This document shows, piece by piece, positions 37,378 to 47,747 of a stretch of 64,000 bases of DNA; the first letter of the stretch is position 1; each line of letters begins with the position of its first letter. The stretch is from Acinetobacter kyonggiensis (lineage in GTDB: Bacteria > Pseudomonadota > Gammaproteobacteria > Pseudomonadales > Moraxellaceae). The stretch is from NCBI RefSeq assembly GCF_900107285.1, contig NZ_FNPK01000001.1:1-64000 (forward strand). Reading direction: 5' to 3'. The notes below the pieces were generated by a model that saw nothing but the letters and a program-made list of their open reading frames with translations, had not been told where the DNA came from and did not search any database. The translations under genes were made by a program, and so were the position numbers.

Positions 37378-38970
37378 TTAGTGTTCGCGTGTCGCCCGGA
37401 ATTGGATATCAGGGTAACGCTCTTGCATCAACTGTAAATTCACACGGCTTGGCGCAAGGTAGGTCAAATGACCGCCACCATCAAGGGACAATTGATCGTG
37501 GGCTTTTTTCTTAAACTCATTGAATTTCTTTTCATCATCACATGAAACCCAACGTACGGTATTGATGTTGACTGGCTCATACACACAATCTACTTTGTAT
37601 TCTTCTTTCAATCGATAGGCAACCACATCAAACTGAAGAACACCGACTGCACCCACAATCAAATCATTGCTGATTTGCGGCATAAATACCTGTGTTGCAC
37701 CTTCTTCTGAAAGCTCTTTCAAACCTTTTTGCAACTGTTTCGATTTTAACGGATCTTTTAAACGAACACGGCGGAACATTTCCGGTGCAAAGTGCGGAAT
37801 ACCAGTAAAGTGTAGATTTTCACCCGAGGTGAATGTATCACCAATTTGAATGGTTCCGTGGTTATGTAAACCAATAATGTCACCCGGCCACGCTTCTTCA
37901 AGCTGTTCGCGCTCACCTGCGAGGAATGTTAAGGCATCACTAATTCGTACATCTTTACCTAAACGTACATGATTCATTTTCAGACCTTTTTCATACTTAC
38001 CTGAGCAGATACGCATGAAAGCAATACGGTCACGATGTTTCGGGTCCATATTGGCTTGAATTTTAAACACAAAACCAGAGAAGCCTTCTTCCGTTGCTTC
38101 AACGACACGTTCATGTGTTGGATGAGCTTTAGGTTCAGGTGCCCACTGAATAAATGTATTCAGCACGTGATCCACCGCAAAGTTACCCAAAGCCGTACCA
38201 AATAATACAGGTGTTTGTTTACCTTCTAGGAACAAGTCACGATCTAATGGCTCATTGGCCATTTGTACCAGCTCTAACGACTCTTCAAATGCGGCAAAAG
38301 CAAGTTCACCCACTTTTTCACGCAAGTCAGGATGGTCATAGCTATCACGAACTTCAATATCGGTAATGGTTGAACCAAAACCAGCCTTATACACATAAAA
38401 TTTTTCTTCGAGTAGGTTGTATACCCCAGCGAAGTCACGTCCTGTACCCAGTGGCCATGTAATTGGCACACACTGAATTTTAAGAACATTTTCAATTTCA
38501 TCCAAAAGCTCTAAAGGCTCACGGATTTCACGGTCCATTTTATTGACGAAAGAAATAATCGGTGTATCGCGCATACGACACACTTCCATTAATTTAATGG
38601 TTCGATCTTCAACACCTTTTGCACCGTCAATCACCATTAATGCAGAGTCAACCGCAGTTAATGTACGATAAGTATCTTCAGAAAAGTCTTCATGCCCTGG
38701 GGTATCTAATAAATTAATGACATGTTTTTTATAAGGAAACTGCATTACAGAGGTGGTGATGGAAATCCCACGCTCTTTTTCCATTTCCATCCAGTCAGAC
38801 GTTGCAGCACGGTCTGACTTACGGCTTTTGACCATTCCTGCAACCTGAATTGCCTTACCCCATAACAACAGTTTTTCTGTCATGGTGGTTTTACCAGCAT
38901 CGGGGTGGGAAATAATCGCGAACGTCCGTCGCTGAGCGACCTGTGCCGCTAATTCATCTTTAAAACTCAT
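37378..38970 (-). CDS. prfC: Peptide chain release factor 3
   Basis: RF3 is a GTPase that recycles RF1 and RF2 from the ribosome after termination. The 530-aa protein has the G-domain with P-loop [16 protein letters not shown], the G2/G3 elements ([31 protein letters not shown]) and G4 NKMDR. EF-G-like domains II and III follow. The length matches E. coli RF3 (529 aa). It is preceded by its own intergenic region of about 120 bp and is not in an operon. Confidence 0.97.
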   Translation of the reverse strand: MSFKDELAAQVAQRRTFAIISHPDAGKTTMTEKLLLWGKAIQVAGMVKSRKSDRAATSDWMEMEKERGISITTSVMQFPYKKHVINLLDTPGHEDFSEDTYRTLTAVDSALMVIDGAKGVEDRTIKLMEVCRMRDTPIISFVNKMDREIREPLELLDEIENVLKIQCVPITWPLGTGRDFAGVYNLLEEKFYVYKAGFGSTITDIEVRDSYDHPDLREKVGELAFAAFEESLELVQMANEPLDRDLFLEGKQTPVLFGTALGNFAVDHVLNTFIQWAPEPKAHPTHERVVEATEEGFSGFVFKIQANMDPKHRDRIAFMRICSGKYEKGLKMNHVRLGKDVRISDALTFLAGEREQLEEAWPGDIIGLHNHGTIQIGDTFTSGENLHFTGIPHFAPEMFRRVRLKDPLKSKQLQKGLKELSEEGATQVFMPQISNDLIVGAVGVLQFDVVAYRLKEEYKVDCVYEPVNINTVRWVSCDDEKKFNEFKKKAHDQLSLDGGGHLTYLAPSRVNLQLMQERYPDIQFRATREH

Positions 38971-39094
38971 GAAAGATACCTACTGCAGAATGGCAGTGTA
39001 AAAGATCAGAACTGATCAATATAAAAATTTGCCGATATTGTAGCAGATCATCAAACTTTTGAAATGAGCTAAACTTGTTCAAAGAACATCTATC

Positions 39095-41164
39095 TTAACT
39101 TGAAAATGTATATTTAATCTCTTCCAAGTGATCAACCTTCACGGGCATTCCCAACAAATACCCTTGCAATTGCTGGCATCCTAAACGGGTTAAGATCTCC
39201 GCCTGCAATGGCGTTTCCACCCCTTCTGCTGTGACCACCAAGCCTAATTTAATTGCCAATTGAATAATACTCGCTAAAATCATTTCATCTTTTGAACCTA
39301 TAGCAAGATCTTTAATAAATTCTCGATCTATTTTTAACTCATCAACAGGTAAATTTTTTAAATACAAAAAACTAGAATGTCCTGTACCAAAGTCATCAAT
39401 GGCAAGTTTAATCCCCATCTGACGCAAACGGTTAAAACAACGAATACTGGCATCAATATGATGCATCGCGGTAGATTCAGTGATTTCAATTGCCAAATGA
39501 TGCGGTTTAATTTGATACTTTTGAAATAAGCCTTCAAGCGTTGAAAACAGATGTTTGTGTTCAAATTGTACCGCAGACAAATTTACAGCCACAGGGAAAT
39601 AATTTGAACCATTGCGCTCCCAAATTTGGATTTGTTTACAAGCTTGCTCGAGTGCCCAATACCCCATTGGAATAATCAGTCCGGTTTTTTCAGCACCAGG
39701 AATAAACATATTGGGTGGTAAAAGCCCTAAATTTGGATGATTCCAACGAATAAGTGCTTCTACGCCACAAATTTCACGATTTTTGGTGGTAAATTTAGGC
39801 TGATAAAACAGAACAAATTGTTGTTCTTCTACTGCTTTATATAAATCATTAATAAGTTTAGTTTGGCTTTTCGCTTCTTGTTGATCGGCCGTGAAATTAA
39901 AGAATGAATAGGTATTTCTGCCCTGATTTTTTGATGTCAACATTGCAGCATCAGCATTAATCAATAAATCTTGTAAATTATTGGCGTGATCTGGATACAT
40001 CGCGATGCCGATACTACTCGAAATATTAATTTCTTTACCCGCAATTAAGAAACTGTCCTGTATCCATCCCAATACCTCTTCTGCGGTTTCACTAGCCGTG
40101 TCAATGGTTGCTCTTTCTAGCACCATCAGAAACTCATCACCACCGATACGCAGCAACTTTTCATTTGCCTTGAGTTTACTGTGAATCCGCGTAGCAAGCA
40201 GTACCAACAGTTGATCACCCACATGATGACCAAAAACATCATTTACTGCCTTAAAGCGATCTAAATCAATATAAAGAAAGGCAATTTTATCATCGCGATA
40301 ACGATGCTCAGTAAATAAAAAATGTGAATATTCGGCTAAGAATAAACGGTTAGGCAACTTGGTTAAATTATCTTCCACTGCTCGATTGGCTAACTCACGA
40401 TTGACTTTAGACAACTGTTTATTACGTGCTTCTAAGCGTTGTTCTAATACAGCCACACAAAATGTAGCAATTAAAATTAAGCTACTAATAAACACGATTG
40501 TAAATAAAATTAATCCTTGTCCCGTTTGATAATTCGAAACCAGCTGATCGGTATGGATAGAATCAAAAGACATTGCAGCCATACCGGTATAGTGCATAGC
40601 AACAATGGTAAAAGCCATCATCAATACAAGGTAGAGTTTAATATGAATCAGTTTATAGACCGCATTTTTATATTTAAAAGTCAGCCATAAAGTTAAGCCA
40701 GATCCACTAATGGCAATTAAAACAGAAAAAAGCGTTAATAATGGATCGTAGTGTATTTTATGCTGACCCAACACTAAGCCCATCATTCCGACATAGTGCA
40801 TTCCAGAAATACCGAGCCCCATCAAAAGTGCACCCAAAATAAGGCGCATAAACGGTAATGTTTCTTTGGTGATTAACCACACAGCAAAGGTAGATGCAAT
40901 AAATGCAATAATATAAGAAACAAAAACAAACCTGTAATCAGAAGAGTAAGTTGCTGGTAAATGGCTGGCCAGTATACCAACCAAATGCGTACACCATATT
41001 GCAGCACCTAAAACAAAGCCACTGATCACAAGAAGAATTTTTTTATACTTTTGAAACAGCTCACGAAATAATAATTGTTCAATCGATATTGCTAAATAGC
41101 AAACTAAAATAGCAACAATAATAGAACCTACAATGAGGCTAAAATCATAATGTATATGAATCAT
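39095..41164 (-). CDS. MHYT-GGDEF-EAL c-di-GMP signalling protein
   Basis: The 689-aa protein joins an N-terminal seven-helix MHYT sensor (about 1-240), a GGDEF domain (about 265-425) and an EAL domain (about 440-685). MHYT motifs are visible as MHYVGMMGL and MHYTGMAAMSF, which in related proteins are proposed to bind copper for gas or redox sensing. The cyclase site RIGGDEFLMVL is intact. The phosphodiesterase motifs VEALIRW, AIDDFGTGHSS and the E in VTAEGVETPLQ are present, so both activities are possible. The layout equals Pseudomonas MucR. It is an inner-membrane protein and the gene stands alone. Confidence 0.94.
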   Translation of the reverse strand: MIHIHYDFSLIVGSIIVAILVCYLAISIEQLLFRELFQKYKKILLVISGFVLGAAIWCTHLVGILASHLPATYSSDYRFVFVSYIIAFIASTFAVWLITKETLPFMRLILGALLMGLGISGMHYVGMMGLVLGQHKIHYDPLLTLFSVLIAISGSGLTLWLTFKYKNAVYKLIHIKLYLVLMMAFTIVAMHYTGMAAMSFDSIHTDQLVSNYQTGQGLILFTIVFISSLILIATFCVAVLEQRLEARNKQLSKVNRELANRAVEDNLTKLPNRLFLAEYSHFLFTEHRYRDDKIAFLYIDLDRFKAVNDVFGHHVGDQLLVLLATRIHSKLKANEKLLRIGGDEFLMVLERATIDTASETAEEVLGWIQDSFLIAGKEINISSSIGIAMYPDHANNLQDLLINADAAMLTSKNQGRNTYSFFNFTADQQEAKSQTKLINDLYKAVEEQQFVLFYQPKFTTKNREICGVEALIRWNHPNLGLLPPNMFIPGAEKTGLIIPMGYWALEQACKQIQIWERNGSNYFPVAVNLSAVQFEHKHLFSTLEGLFQKYQIKPHHLAIEITESTAMHHIDASIRCFNRLRQMGIKLAIDDFGTGHSSFLYLKNLPVDELKIDREFIKDLAIGSKDEMILASIIQLAIKLGLVVTAEGVETPLQAEILTRLGCQQLQGYLLGMPVKVDHLEEIKYTFSS

Positions 41165-41615
41165 ATTCAGCTTCCGTATTGGTTATATTTTTGTTTTAAT
41201 CCGCATTATTAATATCAATTACCCTTTCACGAAAGTTTTTCGCCTCTAAAAAGTACTTATATAAAAAATCGATCAAAATAAGAATCTTATACTATTTCAT
41301 TTTGGTCAAGTGGTAATTAGGCTATCCACTTTTATTTCTAATTTAGACATTTCATTAAGCAAACATAGATCAAACTTTTTTCAATTAACCCCACTCCGTT
41401 CATGTTTTTAATACTTAAAGTCACCACCTGTTAAGCTCAAGAATTGAACAACAAGTCTAATCTATTTAAAAAAAATCGCTATATCTTTTTACTGGCTGGT
41501 ACAGATTAAACCGGCCTTATGCAATCCACAAAGACTAATATAGCGCCAAATAAAACCAGTCAGCTGAACTGACTGGTTTTTTAACATTTAAATAAACAAT
41601 GCTGAATCAACCCTT
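41165..41615. other. Intergenic region between prc and the MHYT-GGDEF-EAL gene
   Basis: About 450 bp with no reading frame of note. The prc end contains a terminator hairpin at 41554-41580. The rest is AT-rich and should hold the promoter of the MHYT-GGDEF-EAL gene. An imperfect inverted repeat (CTGGCTGGT with AACCGGCC) lies near 41493-41515. Confidence 0.4.
41554..41580. terminator. Bidirectional terminator after prc
   Basis: AACCAGTCAG and CTGACTGGTT pair around five bases. T-rich sequence follows on both strands (TTTTTT on plus, TTTATTT on minus). It lies about 36 bp past the prc stop codon. Confidence 0.75.
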
Positions 41616-43814
41616 CTATTGAGCAGAAACTTGGGTCGATTGTAATTTAGCATAATCCAATAAAACTTGAGCAGACTCAGTTACAAATACTTCTTCCTCA
41701 GCTAAAGCAGGTCGTTTTGCCGCTTTCATTTTGGCACGCGACTCAATCAAAGCATCTATTGAAGCTTGATAACTTTCCCAGTTGGCATACGGTTTTTGTC
41801 CTGTCACAATTCGACGTTGATTCTCGGACTCTAAGGTTTGCTGCTCTAACGCATTCAACTCTGTTTTACGCTGATCAATATCTAGTACCACACGTTTTTG
41901 CTCATCGGTTTTTTTAGCAATGGCTTTACGCTGTTCTAAATATTTAAATTGCGGATCATTCACCACCCGTTGTTGTGATAACTGGGCTAAGTTTTGTACA
42001 TAAGGTTGTACAGAACCTTCGCGCTTAAAGGGTGCAGTTGGAATAGTGTCCCACTTCAAGGCATTTTTTGCCTTACGCTCACCAAACTCTTCATTGTAAA
42101 TATCAACGAGTTTAATGTCTGGTACAACGCCTTTATTTTGAGTACTGCCGCCAGTAACGCGATAGAACTTGCGCTGCGTCAAAGTCGCTTGACCATAAGC
42201 CAAGGTGTCCAATTGCACTTGTGCTGTACCCTTGCCCGTAGTTGTGCTGCCAATCACAATACCGCGCTCATAATCCTGAATTGCAGCTGAATAAATTTCA
42301 CTCGCAGATGCTGAAGCCAAATTGACCATTACCGCAAGAGGGCCTGCATAGGTTTGTGTGCCACCATCATTATCTTCAAATACGCTGACATTACCACTGC
42401 CATCACGTATTTGTACTACTGGACCGGTCTTAATCACTTGACCCAACATACGTGCAACTTCTTCAAGTGAGCCACCTGGGTTATTACGTAAATCAATAAT
42501 AATCCCTTCAACATTCTTTGCAGCCAAAGATTTTAGTGCGTTGTTGGTGTCTTCAGACACCGAACGATATTCTGTGCCTGCACGACGCGCACGATAGTTC
42601 AAATAGAAAGATGGAATTTCAATCACACCAAAAGTATAATTTTTGCCATCACGCTTAATGTCAACTGTACGTGAACGTACGCCCGCATCTTCTTCTTGAA
42701 TCACATCACGCACCAAACTCACGGTACGCGCTTGACCCATTGATGCACCAGCACCCAATAAACGTAAGGTGACTTTTGTGCCACGCTTACCACGGATTAA
42801 ACCAACCACCTCACCACTTGACCAGCCCACGACATCGACCATTTTGTCGCCATCTTGCGCAACACCAATAATGCGATCACCCGATTTAATTTGACCTGAC
42901 TTACTGGCAGGGCCACCTTCAACAATCGTTTCAATCTTGGTGTAGTCTTCGTTGCCACGTTCAGGACGAATTGAAACCCCAATCCCTTCTAATTGCAAAG
43001 TGGTTTGGCGGTTCAGCTCCATCGCATCTACAGGGGGAAAATAGTTGCTATGCGGATCATAGGTCAACATCATCGCATTTAAGGTTTTGTCCAAGACATC
43101 ATCACTTTTCACACGACTGACACGCTCAAGTTGGCGCGTATAACGCTTGGTTAATGTTTGGACAGGCGTTAAATCCTCTGGACTGGTTAAATCTTGCCCA
43201 TTGGCTAAAGTAGGATCATCTTTTAATGCTTTTTGTTTGGCAGCCTCTTCTTCTTTGCTAATGTTTAAGTTAATCAGCTGCGACACCAACATTTTTTGCC
43301 AATGTTTATGTTGCTCTTCTACAGAATTAAAATAAGGTGCTTTTTCACGATCGGTTTCAATATAAACATTACTTTGCTTTAAGTTTTGTGGTTTTTTCAA
43401 TTCAGCCAACATGAATTGATAGAACTGTTTTAAACGCTCACGATATTGGGCATGAACTAAATAAGGACCCGATAAATCCCCTGCTTTTAATGCAGCGCCA
43501 AAAGTTGAACCATAATTTTTCTTATACTGTTCAACTTCAGAAGCTAAAAATAATGAATGATCTGCATCCAAACTATCTAAATAGAAATCAAGAATTCGAT
43601 TAGAAGTATTGGCATCTAAGCGCATATTTAAGTAATGTTGACGGTCAACCAATGTTGCCAATTGGCGTGATACCAGTGCTTGTTCTTGTGTCGATTGAAT
43701 GGTTTGAGGCGCTGCAACGGTATTATTGGCTGCAATTGCCTCGTTCATTACATGGGAAAAGAAAAATCCACCTGTCGCAATTGCAACGGCACAAGCTAAT
43801 GTTTGAAGTTTCAT
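41616..43814 (-). CDS. prc: Carboxy-terminal processing protease Prc (Tsp)
   Basis: Prc is a periplasmic S41 protease that trims lipoproteins and peptidoglycan hydrolases from their C-terminus. The 732-aa protein has a signal peptide (about 1-29, ending before ANNT), an N-terminal vault-type region, a PDZ domain (about 255-340, GIGVSIRPERG to GKRGTKVTL) and the S41 core. The catalytic Ser is in NLASASASEIYSAAI and the catalytic Lys in TTGKGTAQVQLD. A charged C-terminal DUF3340-like region follows. The length is slightly above E. coli Prc (682 aa). Confidence 0.96.
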   Translation of the reverse strand: MKLQTLACAVAIATGGFFFSHVMNEAIAANNTVAAPQTIQSTQEQALVSRQLATLVDRQHYLNMRLDANTSNRILDFYLDSLDADHSLFLASEVEQYKKNYGSTFGAALKAGDLSGPYLVHAQYRERLKQFYQFMLAELKKPQNLKQSNVYIETDREKAPYFNSVEEQHKHWQKMLVSQLINLNISKEEEAAKQKALKDDPTLANGQDLTSPEDLTPVQTLTKRYTRQLERVSRVKSDDVLDKTLNAMMLTYDPHSNYFPPVDAMELNRQTTLQLEGIGVSIRPERGNEDYTKIETIVEGGPASKSGQIKSGDRIIGVAQDGDKMVDVVGWSSGEVVGLIRGKRGTKVTLRLLGAGASMGQARTVSLVRDVIQEEDAGVRSRTVDIKRDGKNYTFGVIEIPSFYLNYRARRAGTEYRSVSEDTNNALKSLAAKNVEGIIIDLRNNPGGSLEEVARMLGQVIKTGPVVQIRDGSGNVSVFEDNDGGTQTYAGPLAVMVNLASASASEIYSAAIQDYERGIVIGSTTTGKGTAQVQLDTLAYGQATLTQRKFYRVTGGSTQNKGVVPDIKLVDIYNEEFGERKAKNALKWDTIPTAPFKREGSVQPYVQNLAQLSQQRVVNDPQFKYLEQRKAIAKKTDEQKRVVLDIDQRKTELNALEQQTLESENQRRIVTGQKPYANWESYQASIDALIESRAKMKAAKRPALAEEEVFVTESAQVLLDYAKLQSTQVSAQ

Positions 43815-44014
43815 AAATAATTCGTACTTCCTTGGTCTTTGACCAATATTACAACGTTGTTTTTCAGCATGAATTGAGTATATTCAAATTCTTAAACAAC
43901 TTAATATGTGTATGTCGTGTAGTTTTATCATATTCTGTACTGTCAAAATGTAGCAAATCATTGCAGAATTCAGGTATTGTTTTTGCTTTATAAAATACCC
44001 ACACGGACACCGAT

Positions 44015-45037
44015 ATGATTGGCGCATTGATGCTAGACATCGCTGGCACAGAACTTACTCAAGAAGATATTGAACTATTACAAGCACCGCAAGTAGGCGG
44101 CATGATTTTATTTTCTCGAAATATAGAATCACCAGAACAAGTTCGTGCTTTAACAGATCATATGCGTCGTGTAAGACCCGATATTTTAATTGCCGTTGAT
44201 CAAGAAGGTGGTCGCGTGCAACGCTTAAAACAAGGTTTTACCTTGCTGCCTGCAATGGGTCGTTTAGGTGAACGCTATCTTAGTGACCCTGAACAAGCCC
44301 TTGCTTTAGCTGAACAATGTGGTTGGCTGATGGCAACCGAAGTCCTTGCTGTGGGGATCGACTTTAGCTTTGCACCTGTATTGGACTTAAATGATGTCAG
44401 CGATGTGATTGGTGACCGTGCATTTGCCCAAAATATTCAAGATATTGTGCCACTTGCCCGTGCATTTTTAGCAGGCATGAAACGTGCGGGTATGGCAAAT
44501 ACAGGAAAACATTTCCCCGGTCATGGTTCAGTCAAGGCCGATTCTCACGTTGCAGCACCTGTAGATTCACGTTGTTATGATGAAATCTATCACAAAGATA
44601 TGCAGACTTTTATTCAACTCATGCCGCAACTTGATGCACTCATGCCAGCGCATGTGATTTACGATCAAGTCGACCCAAATCCAGCGGGTTTCTCACCTTA
44701 TTGGATTCAAAAAGTCTTACGTCAAGAATTGAACTTTGAGGGTGTACTTTTTTCAGATGACTTAACCATGCAAGCTGCCTGTGTGGTCGGTGGTGCAGAT
44801 GCGCGTATCCAAGCTGCACTCAAAGCAGGTTGTGATATGGGCTTAGTCTGTAATGACCGTTCAGCAGCGTGTACCGCTTTAGCAGGTATGCAGCAACTCC
44901 CCCTCCCTAATCAACAACGCTTGGAACGTATGCGTGGAAAAATCCCACCAATCACTGTGGGTCAAACCCTTGAATTAGGTGCTGAATGGAAAAAAGTGAA
45001 AGACAATATCGAAAACTTTAAAAAATCATTTAATTAA
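44015..45037 (+). CDS. nagZ: Beta-N-acetylhexosaminidase NagZ
   Basis: NagZ removes N-acetylglucosamine from cytoplasmic anhydro-muropeptides during peptidoglycan recycling and so influences AmpC induction in many bacteria. The 340-aa protein is a glycoside hydrolase family 3 TIM barrel with the characteristic KHFPGHG motif, whose His-Asp pair lies in the flexible catalytic loop GHGSVKADSH. The nucleophile Asp is in LFSDDLTMQAA. It has no signal peptide, as expected for NagZ. It has its own terminator. Confidence 0.96.
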   Translation: MIGALMLDIAGTELTQEDIELLQAPQVGGMILFSRNIESPEQVRALTDHMRRVRPDILIAVDQEGGRVQRLKQGFTLLPAMGRLGERYLSDPEQALALAEQCGWLMATEVLAVGIDFSFAPVLDLNDVSDVIGDRAFAQNIQDIVPLARAFLAGMKRAGMANTGKHFPGHGSVKADSHVAAPVDSRCYDEIYHKDMQTFIQLMPQLDALMPAHVIYDQVDPNPAGFSPYWIQKVLRQELNFEGVLFSDDLTMQAACVVGGADARIQAALKAGCDMGLVCNDRSAACTALAGMQQLPLPNQQRLERMRGKIPPITVGQTLELGAEWKKVKDNIENFKKSFN

Positions 45038-45043
45038 TGCGAC

Positions 45044-45073
45044 AAAAGGAACACGACAAAGTGTTCCTTTTTC
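45044..45073 (+). terminator. Rho-independent terminator of nagZ
   Basis: AAAGGAACAC and GTGTTCCTTT pair around six bases and are followed by a T-rich tail, starting seven bases past the stop codon. Confidence 0.85.
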
Positions 45074-45221
45074 TTTATGATAATTAAAAATAAAGTCAAA
45101 GACTTTTTAAATTGCTTAGCTCATTTTATCTTGCAAAAGAAATTTAAAAAAGCCGTGATGAAGGTAAAAAATCGAAGCAACTTACATTTAAAACTACAAA
45201 AACAGATAAGGTCAGGATGAC

Positions 45222-46082
45222 ATGACACAACAGCTTTCAGAACATCGACATATTTCATTTACTGCGCATTATACGGGCTATATTTGGTACAGCATGGGGA
45301 TTTCCCACCCTGTTTTTGCGACATCTAAGGGTAAAATGCTGGCAAAATTGGTTCATCCTTTAGAAAGTTGGGCGGAAAAATTTGTCGGTGGCAGTATGCG
45401 TACTACACTCAAACAACGCCACAGTATGATTGACCAACATCTTATTCAACTAATTGAGCAGCACCCCGACTTACAAGTGCTGGAAATCGCCAGTGGTCTT
45501 TCACCGCGAGGATGGAATTTTCGCCAAAAATTTCCCAATATTGATTATCGTGAACTTGATTTACCCGATATGGCGAAAGTTAAAACCCGAGCTCTCCAAA
45601 AAATTGATTGCACTAGCCCCGAAGTTTTATCAGTCGATTTATTCACTGCGGACTTCGAACAAGCATTTCAAGTCTTTGATCCTACTCGCCCATTGGTGAT
45701 AATTAGCGAAGGTTTAATTAACTACTTCAATAAAAACATGTTATTACAATTACTTCATGCCATTTCAAATTACGGCAAAAATTTCAAAGAATTGCATTAC
45801 CTCACAGATATCTACCCTGAGCCAGTCAAAAATAAATTAGCCAATTTTATTTGGGGTTGCAGTAAATTACTGAAATTGATGTCGCGTAGCGCTTTTAGTT
45901 TTCACTTCGTTCATCCCCAACAGGCACAAAGTTTTTTCCAGCAAGCAGGCTTTGAACAGGTCAATATTACTCAACCGCAACTATATTTTGACCATCAAGC
46001 ATCCTCTTTATCCTCTAACGAGGAACATCTAGGAGACTTGGTTTGGATGATTCATGCCCACATAAAAAACAGCGTTGATTAA
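45222..46082 (+). CDS. Class I SAM-dependent methyltransferase, leucine carboxyl methyltransferase-like
   Basis: The 286-aa protein has the SAM-binding motif VLEIASGLSPRGWNFRQKFPN, followed by YRELDLPDMAKVKTRAL and the acidic segment RPLVIISEGLINYF. This combination is typical of the LCM (PF04072-like) group. These proteins methylate carboxylates, but most bacterial members have unknown substrates. It has no signal peptide or membrane helix. It stands between nagZ and a convergent hydrolase gene, with a shared bidirectional terminator. Confidence 0.85.
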   Translation: MTQQLSEHRHISFTAHYTGYIWYSMGISHPVFATSKGKMLAKLVHPLESWAEKFVGGSMRTTLKQRHSMIDQHLIQLIEQHPDLQVLEIASGLSPRGWNFRQKFPNIDYRELDLPDMAKVKTRALQKIDCTSPEVLSVDLFTADFEQAFQVFDPTRPLVIISEGLINYFNKNMLLQLLHAISNYGKNFKELHYLTDIYPEPVKNKLANFIWGCSKLLKLMSRSAFSFHFVHPQQAQSFFQQAGFEQVNITQPQLYFDHQASSLSSNEEHLGDLVWMIHAHIKNSVD

Positions 46083-46093
46083 CGCTGTTTTTT
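46064..46093. terminator. Bidirectional terminator between methyltransferase and hydrolase genes
   Basis: AAAAAACAGCGTT and AACGCTGTTTTTT pair around four bases. The stop codon of the methyltransferase gene lies inside the hairpin. T-runs on both strands serve both convergent genes. Confidence 0.88.
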
Positions 46094-46111
46094 ATGCCGT
46101 ATTAAAGAAAA

Positions 46112-47443
46112 TTAACTCACCGCTTCTAATACGACAACAGCTTCTTTTTGTCGTTGTATATAGCGCATTAATCGCTCTGCCACCTCAAAACTGCCATGCT
46201 TAAATAAAGCCCGAATTTGTGTTGAACCTACGTCAAAAATTAAACATTCAATTTTAAATTGACCTTCTTCATCTTCCAAATGCAAAGCCAAATCACGTGG
46301 ATATTGTTCCGCTTGTGCCGTTAAACCTTCAGTAAATTCAAGTAAAATGCCAAAGTAGTTTAAATCTACAATCTGGGTAGGTAGTTGCAAATCTGAATGA
46401 CGATGGGTCAATAACGTCATTGGCTGTTGTACCGTAATGCGTTCTTCCCCACGACGCTCCAAGGTGAGCAATTGCGCCCGTGTCATGGGAATAATGCCTT
46501 CCACATTGTGAATGGACAGACCTTGTAAGAAGGTCGCAAATAAACTCATGGTTTCTTTACGACGTTGTAATTGTGGCACATGATCGGCATTGGCAATCAT
46601 GGCAAATTCCATCTCTGGGCATTGCAGGGCAAAATTGGCATTTTCATGCGGCAAAGTAAAACTATCATATTGTCCACATGCCACCAGCACTTTACACTGT
46701 GGAATAGGCACATCGGTTAAACGCAGCAACCGATTACAGTTAATTTCATAGCGCTCTTGCTCGGTTGCCGTAAACTCCGCCATTTGCCTAAAAAACAAAC
46801 GCTTTGCCGTAGGGGACATTCGCGTTTTATCCATTTTGGCATGATTAACCAAATATAAAATCACCGCCTGACCAAACTCGTCCATGCGTTGTTCTTTCAT
46901 CAAATGCAAGGATTCTTCAAGCAACATCCGCCAACTTTTACGGGTTTTTTGCATCACTCCCATCAGAATCATGCGATCTACCAATTCTGGACGTTGCACA
47001 GCAAAACTTGAAGCCACCACCGACCCCAGCGACATTCCCATCACAGAAACTTTGGAAAGATTCTCGATATCCAACCATTGCCCTAACATACTGGCTAAAT
47101 CGGGTAGCTCTAAAGTTCCGGCCGAAATACCCGTATCGCGGTTGCTGATTTGTTGATTTGCCCCCATTGAAGGCAAATCAATTAAAATGATTGGACCTGC
47201 GCTCAGCAACTGCTCAACACAGTATTTATAAGAATTAAAATTTTGAAATGCCCCGCCCACGATCACAATTGGCGTATTGTGCATCGTTTCAGGCTGAGCA
47301 ATCGCCATATATTCAATTTTCCAGCCATCAATCCATGTAGTACGTGCAGGCGCTTTAAAACTGTTTCGATGATAAAGATCAAAAAAACTAACGTTCATAT
47401 TTGATTGTTGTACTTCCGCGTCCATTTGGATCATGGAATTCAT
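46112..47443 (-). CDS. Alpha/beta hydrolase fused to a PilZ-like C-terminal domain
   Basis: The 443-aa protein has an alpha/beta hydrolase domain (about 45-310) with the nucleophile elbow GMSLGS, an acidic residue in CGQYDSFTLP, and the catalytic His in NADHVPQLQRR. It resembles RhlA/PhaG-type or lipase-like hydrolases. The C-terminal part (about 325-430) opens RRGEERITVQQPMTLLTH and continues to IVDLNYFGILLEF, which fits the PilZ pattern of an arginine-rich start followed by D-x-[NS]-x-x-G. That suggests c-di-GMP binding, though the RxxxR spacing is imperfect. Several in-frame ATGs exist near the start, and the true start could be residue 7 or 16. Confidence 0.8.
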   Translation of the reverse strand: MNSMIQMDAEVQQSNMNVSFFDLYHRNSFKAPARTTWIDGWKIEYMAIAQPETMHNTPIVIVGGAFQNFNSYKYCVEQLLSAGPIILIDLPSMGANQQISNRDTGISAGTLELPDLASMLGQWLDIENLSKVSVMGMSLGSVVASSFAVQRPELVDRMILMGVMQKTRKSWRMLLEESLHLMKEQRMDEFGQAVILYLVNHAKMDKTRMSPTAKRLFFRQMAEFTATEQERYEINCNRLLRLTDVPIPQCKVLVACGQYDSFTLPHENANFALQCPEMEFAMIANADHVPQLQRRKETMSLFATFLQGLSIHNVEGIIPMTRAQLLTLERRGEERITVQQPMTLLTHRHSDLQLPTQIVDLNYFGILLEFTEGLTAQAEQYPRDLALHLEDEEGQFKIECLIFDVGSTQIRALFKHGSFEVAERLMRYIQRQKEAVVVLEAVS

Positions 47444-47747
47444 ATCCCTTCCTCCATCCTTGCCTTATTGTTATTTTGCAAGAAAATATATATAGAATTT
47501 CTGCGCTGTACTGCATCCATTCTTGGCTTTAATTATCAGACGTCTATGTCCCTATATTTTCATTCTATACAGAGGATGATTTCACGTGCAACTTATTCCA
47601 TCACCACTCATCTAAATTTACAAACAAAAAGAATTTCAAAATATTAACACCTGAAAAGTTTCAAAGATTTTTTTCAAGCGAGATGCTTCATTGTCGTGTT
47701 CCAGACTGTTACTATCAAAGGTGTAATTTCTAAGTGATCAAACCGCT
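47444..47747. other. Divergent intergenic region between the hydrolase gene and proA
   Basis: About 300 bp that should hold the promoters of both divergent genes. It is AT-rich, with no gene recognised and no clear operator. Confidence 0.4.

Noticed and set aside
28005..41580. Similarity between the CAGTCA-type hairpins at 28005 and 41554 as a repeat family
   Set aside because: Only about seven stem bases are shared and both are positioned as ordinary terminators.
47405..47647. 80-aa plus-strand frame in the hydrolase/proA gap
   Set aside because: It starts inside the opposite gene, has no ribosome binding site and a random composition; the gap is better explained as a divergent promoter region.
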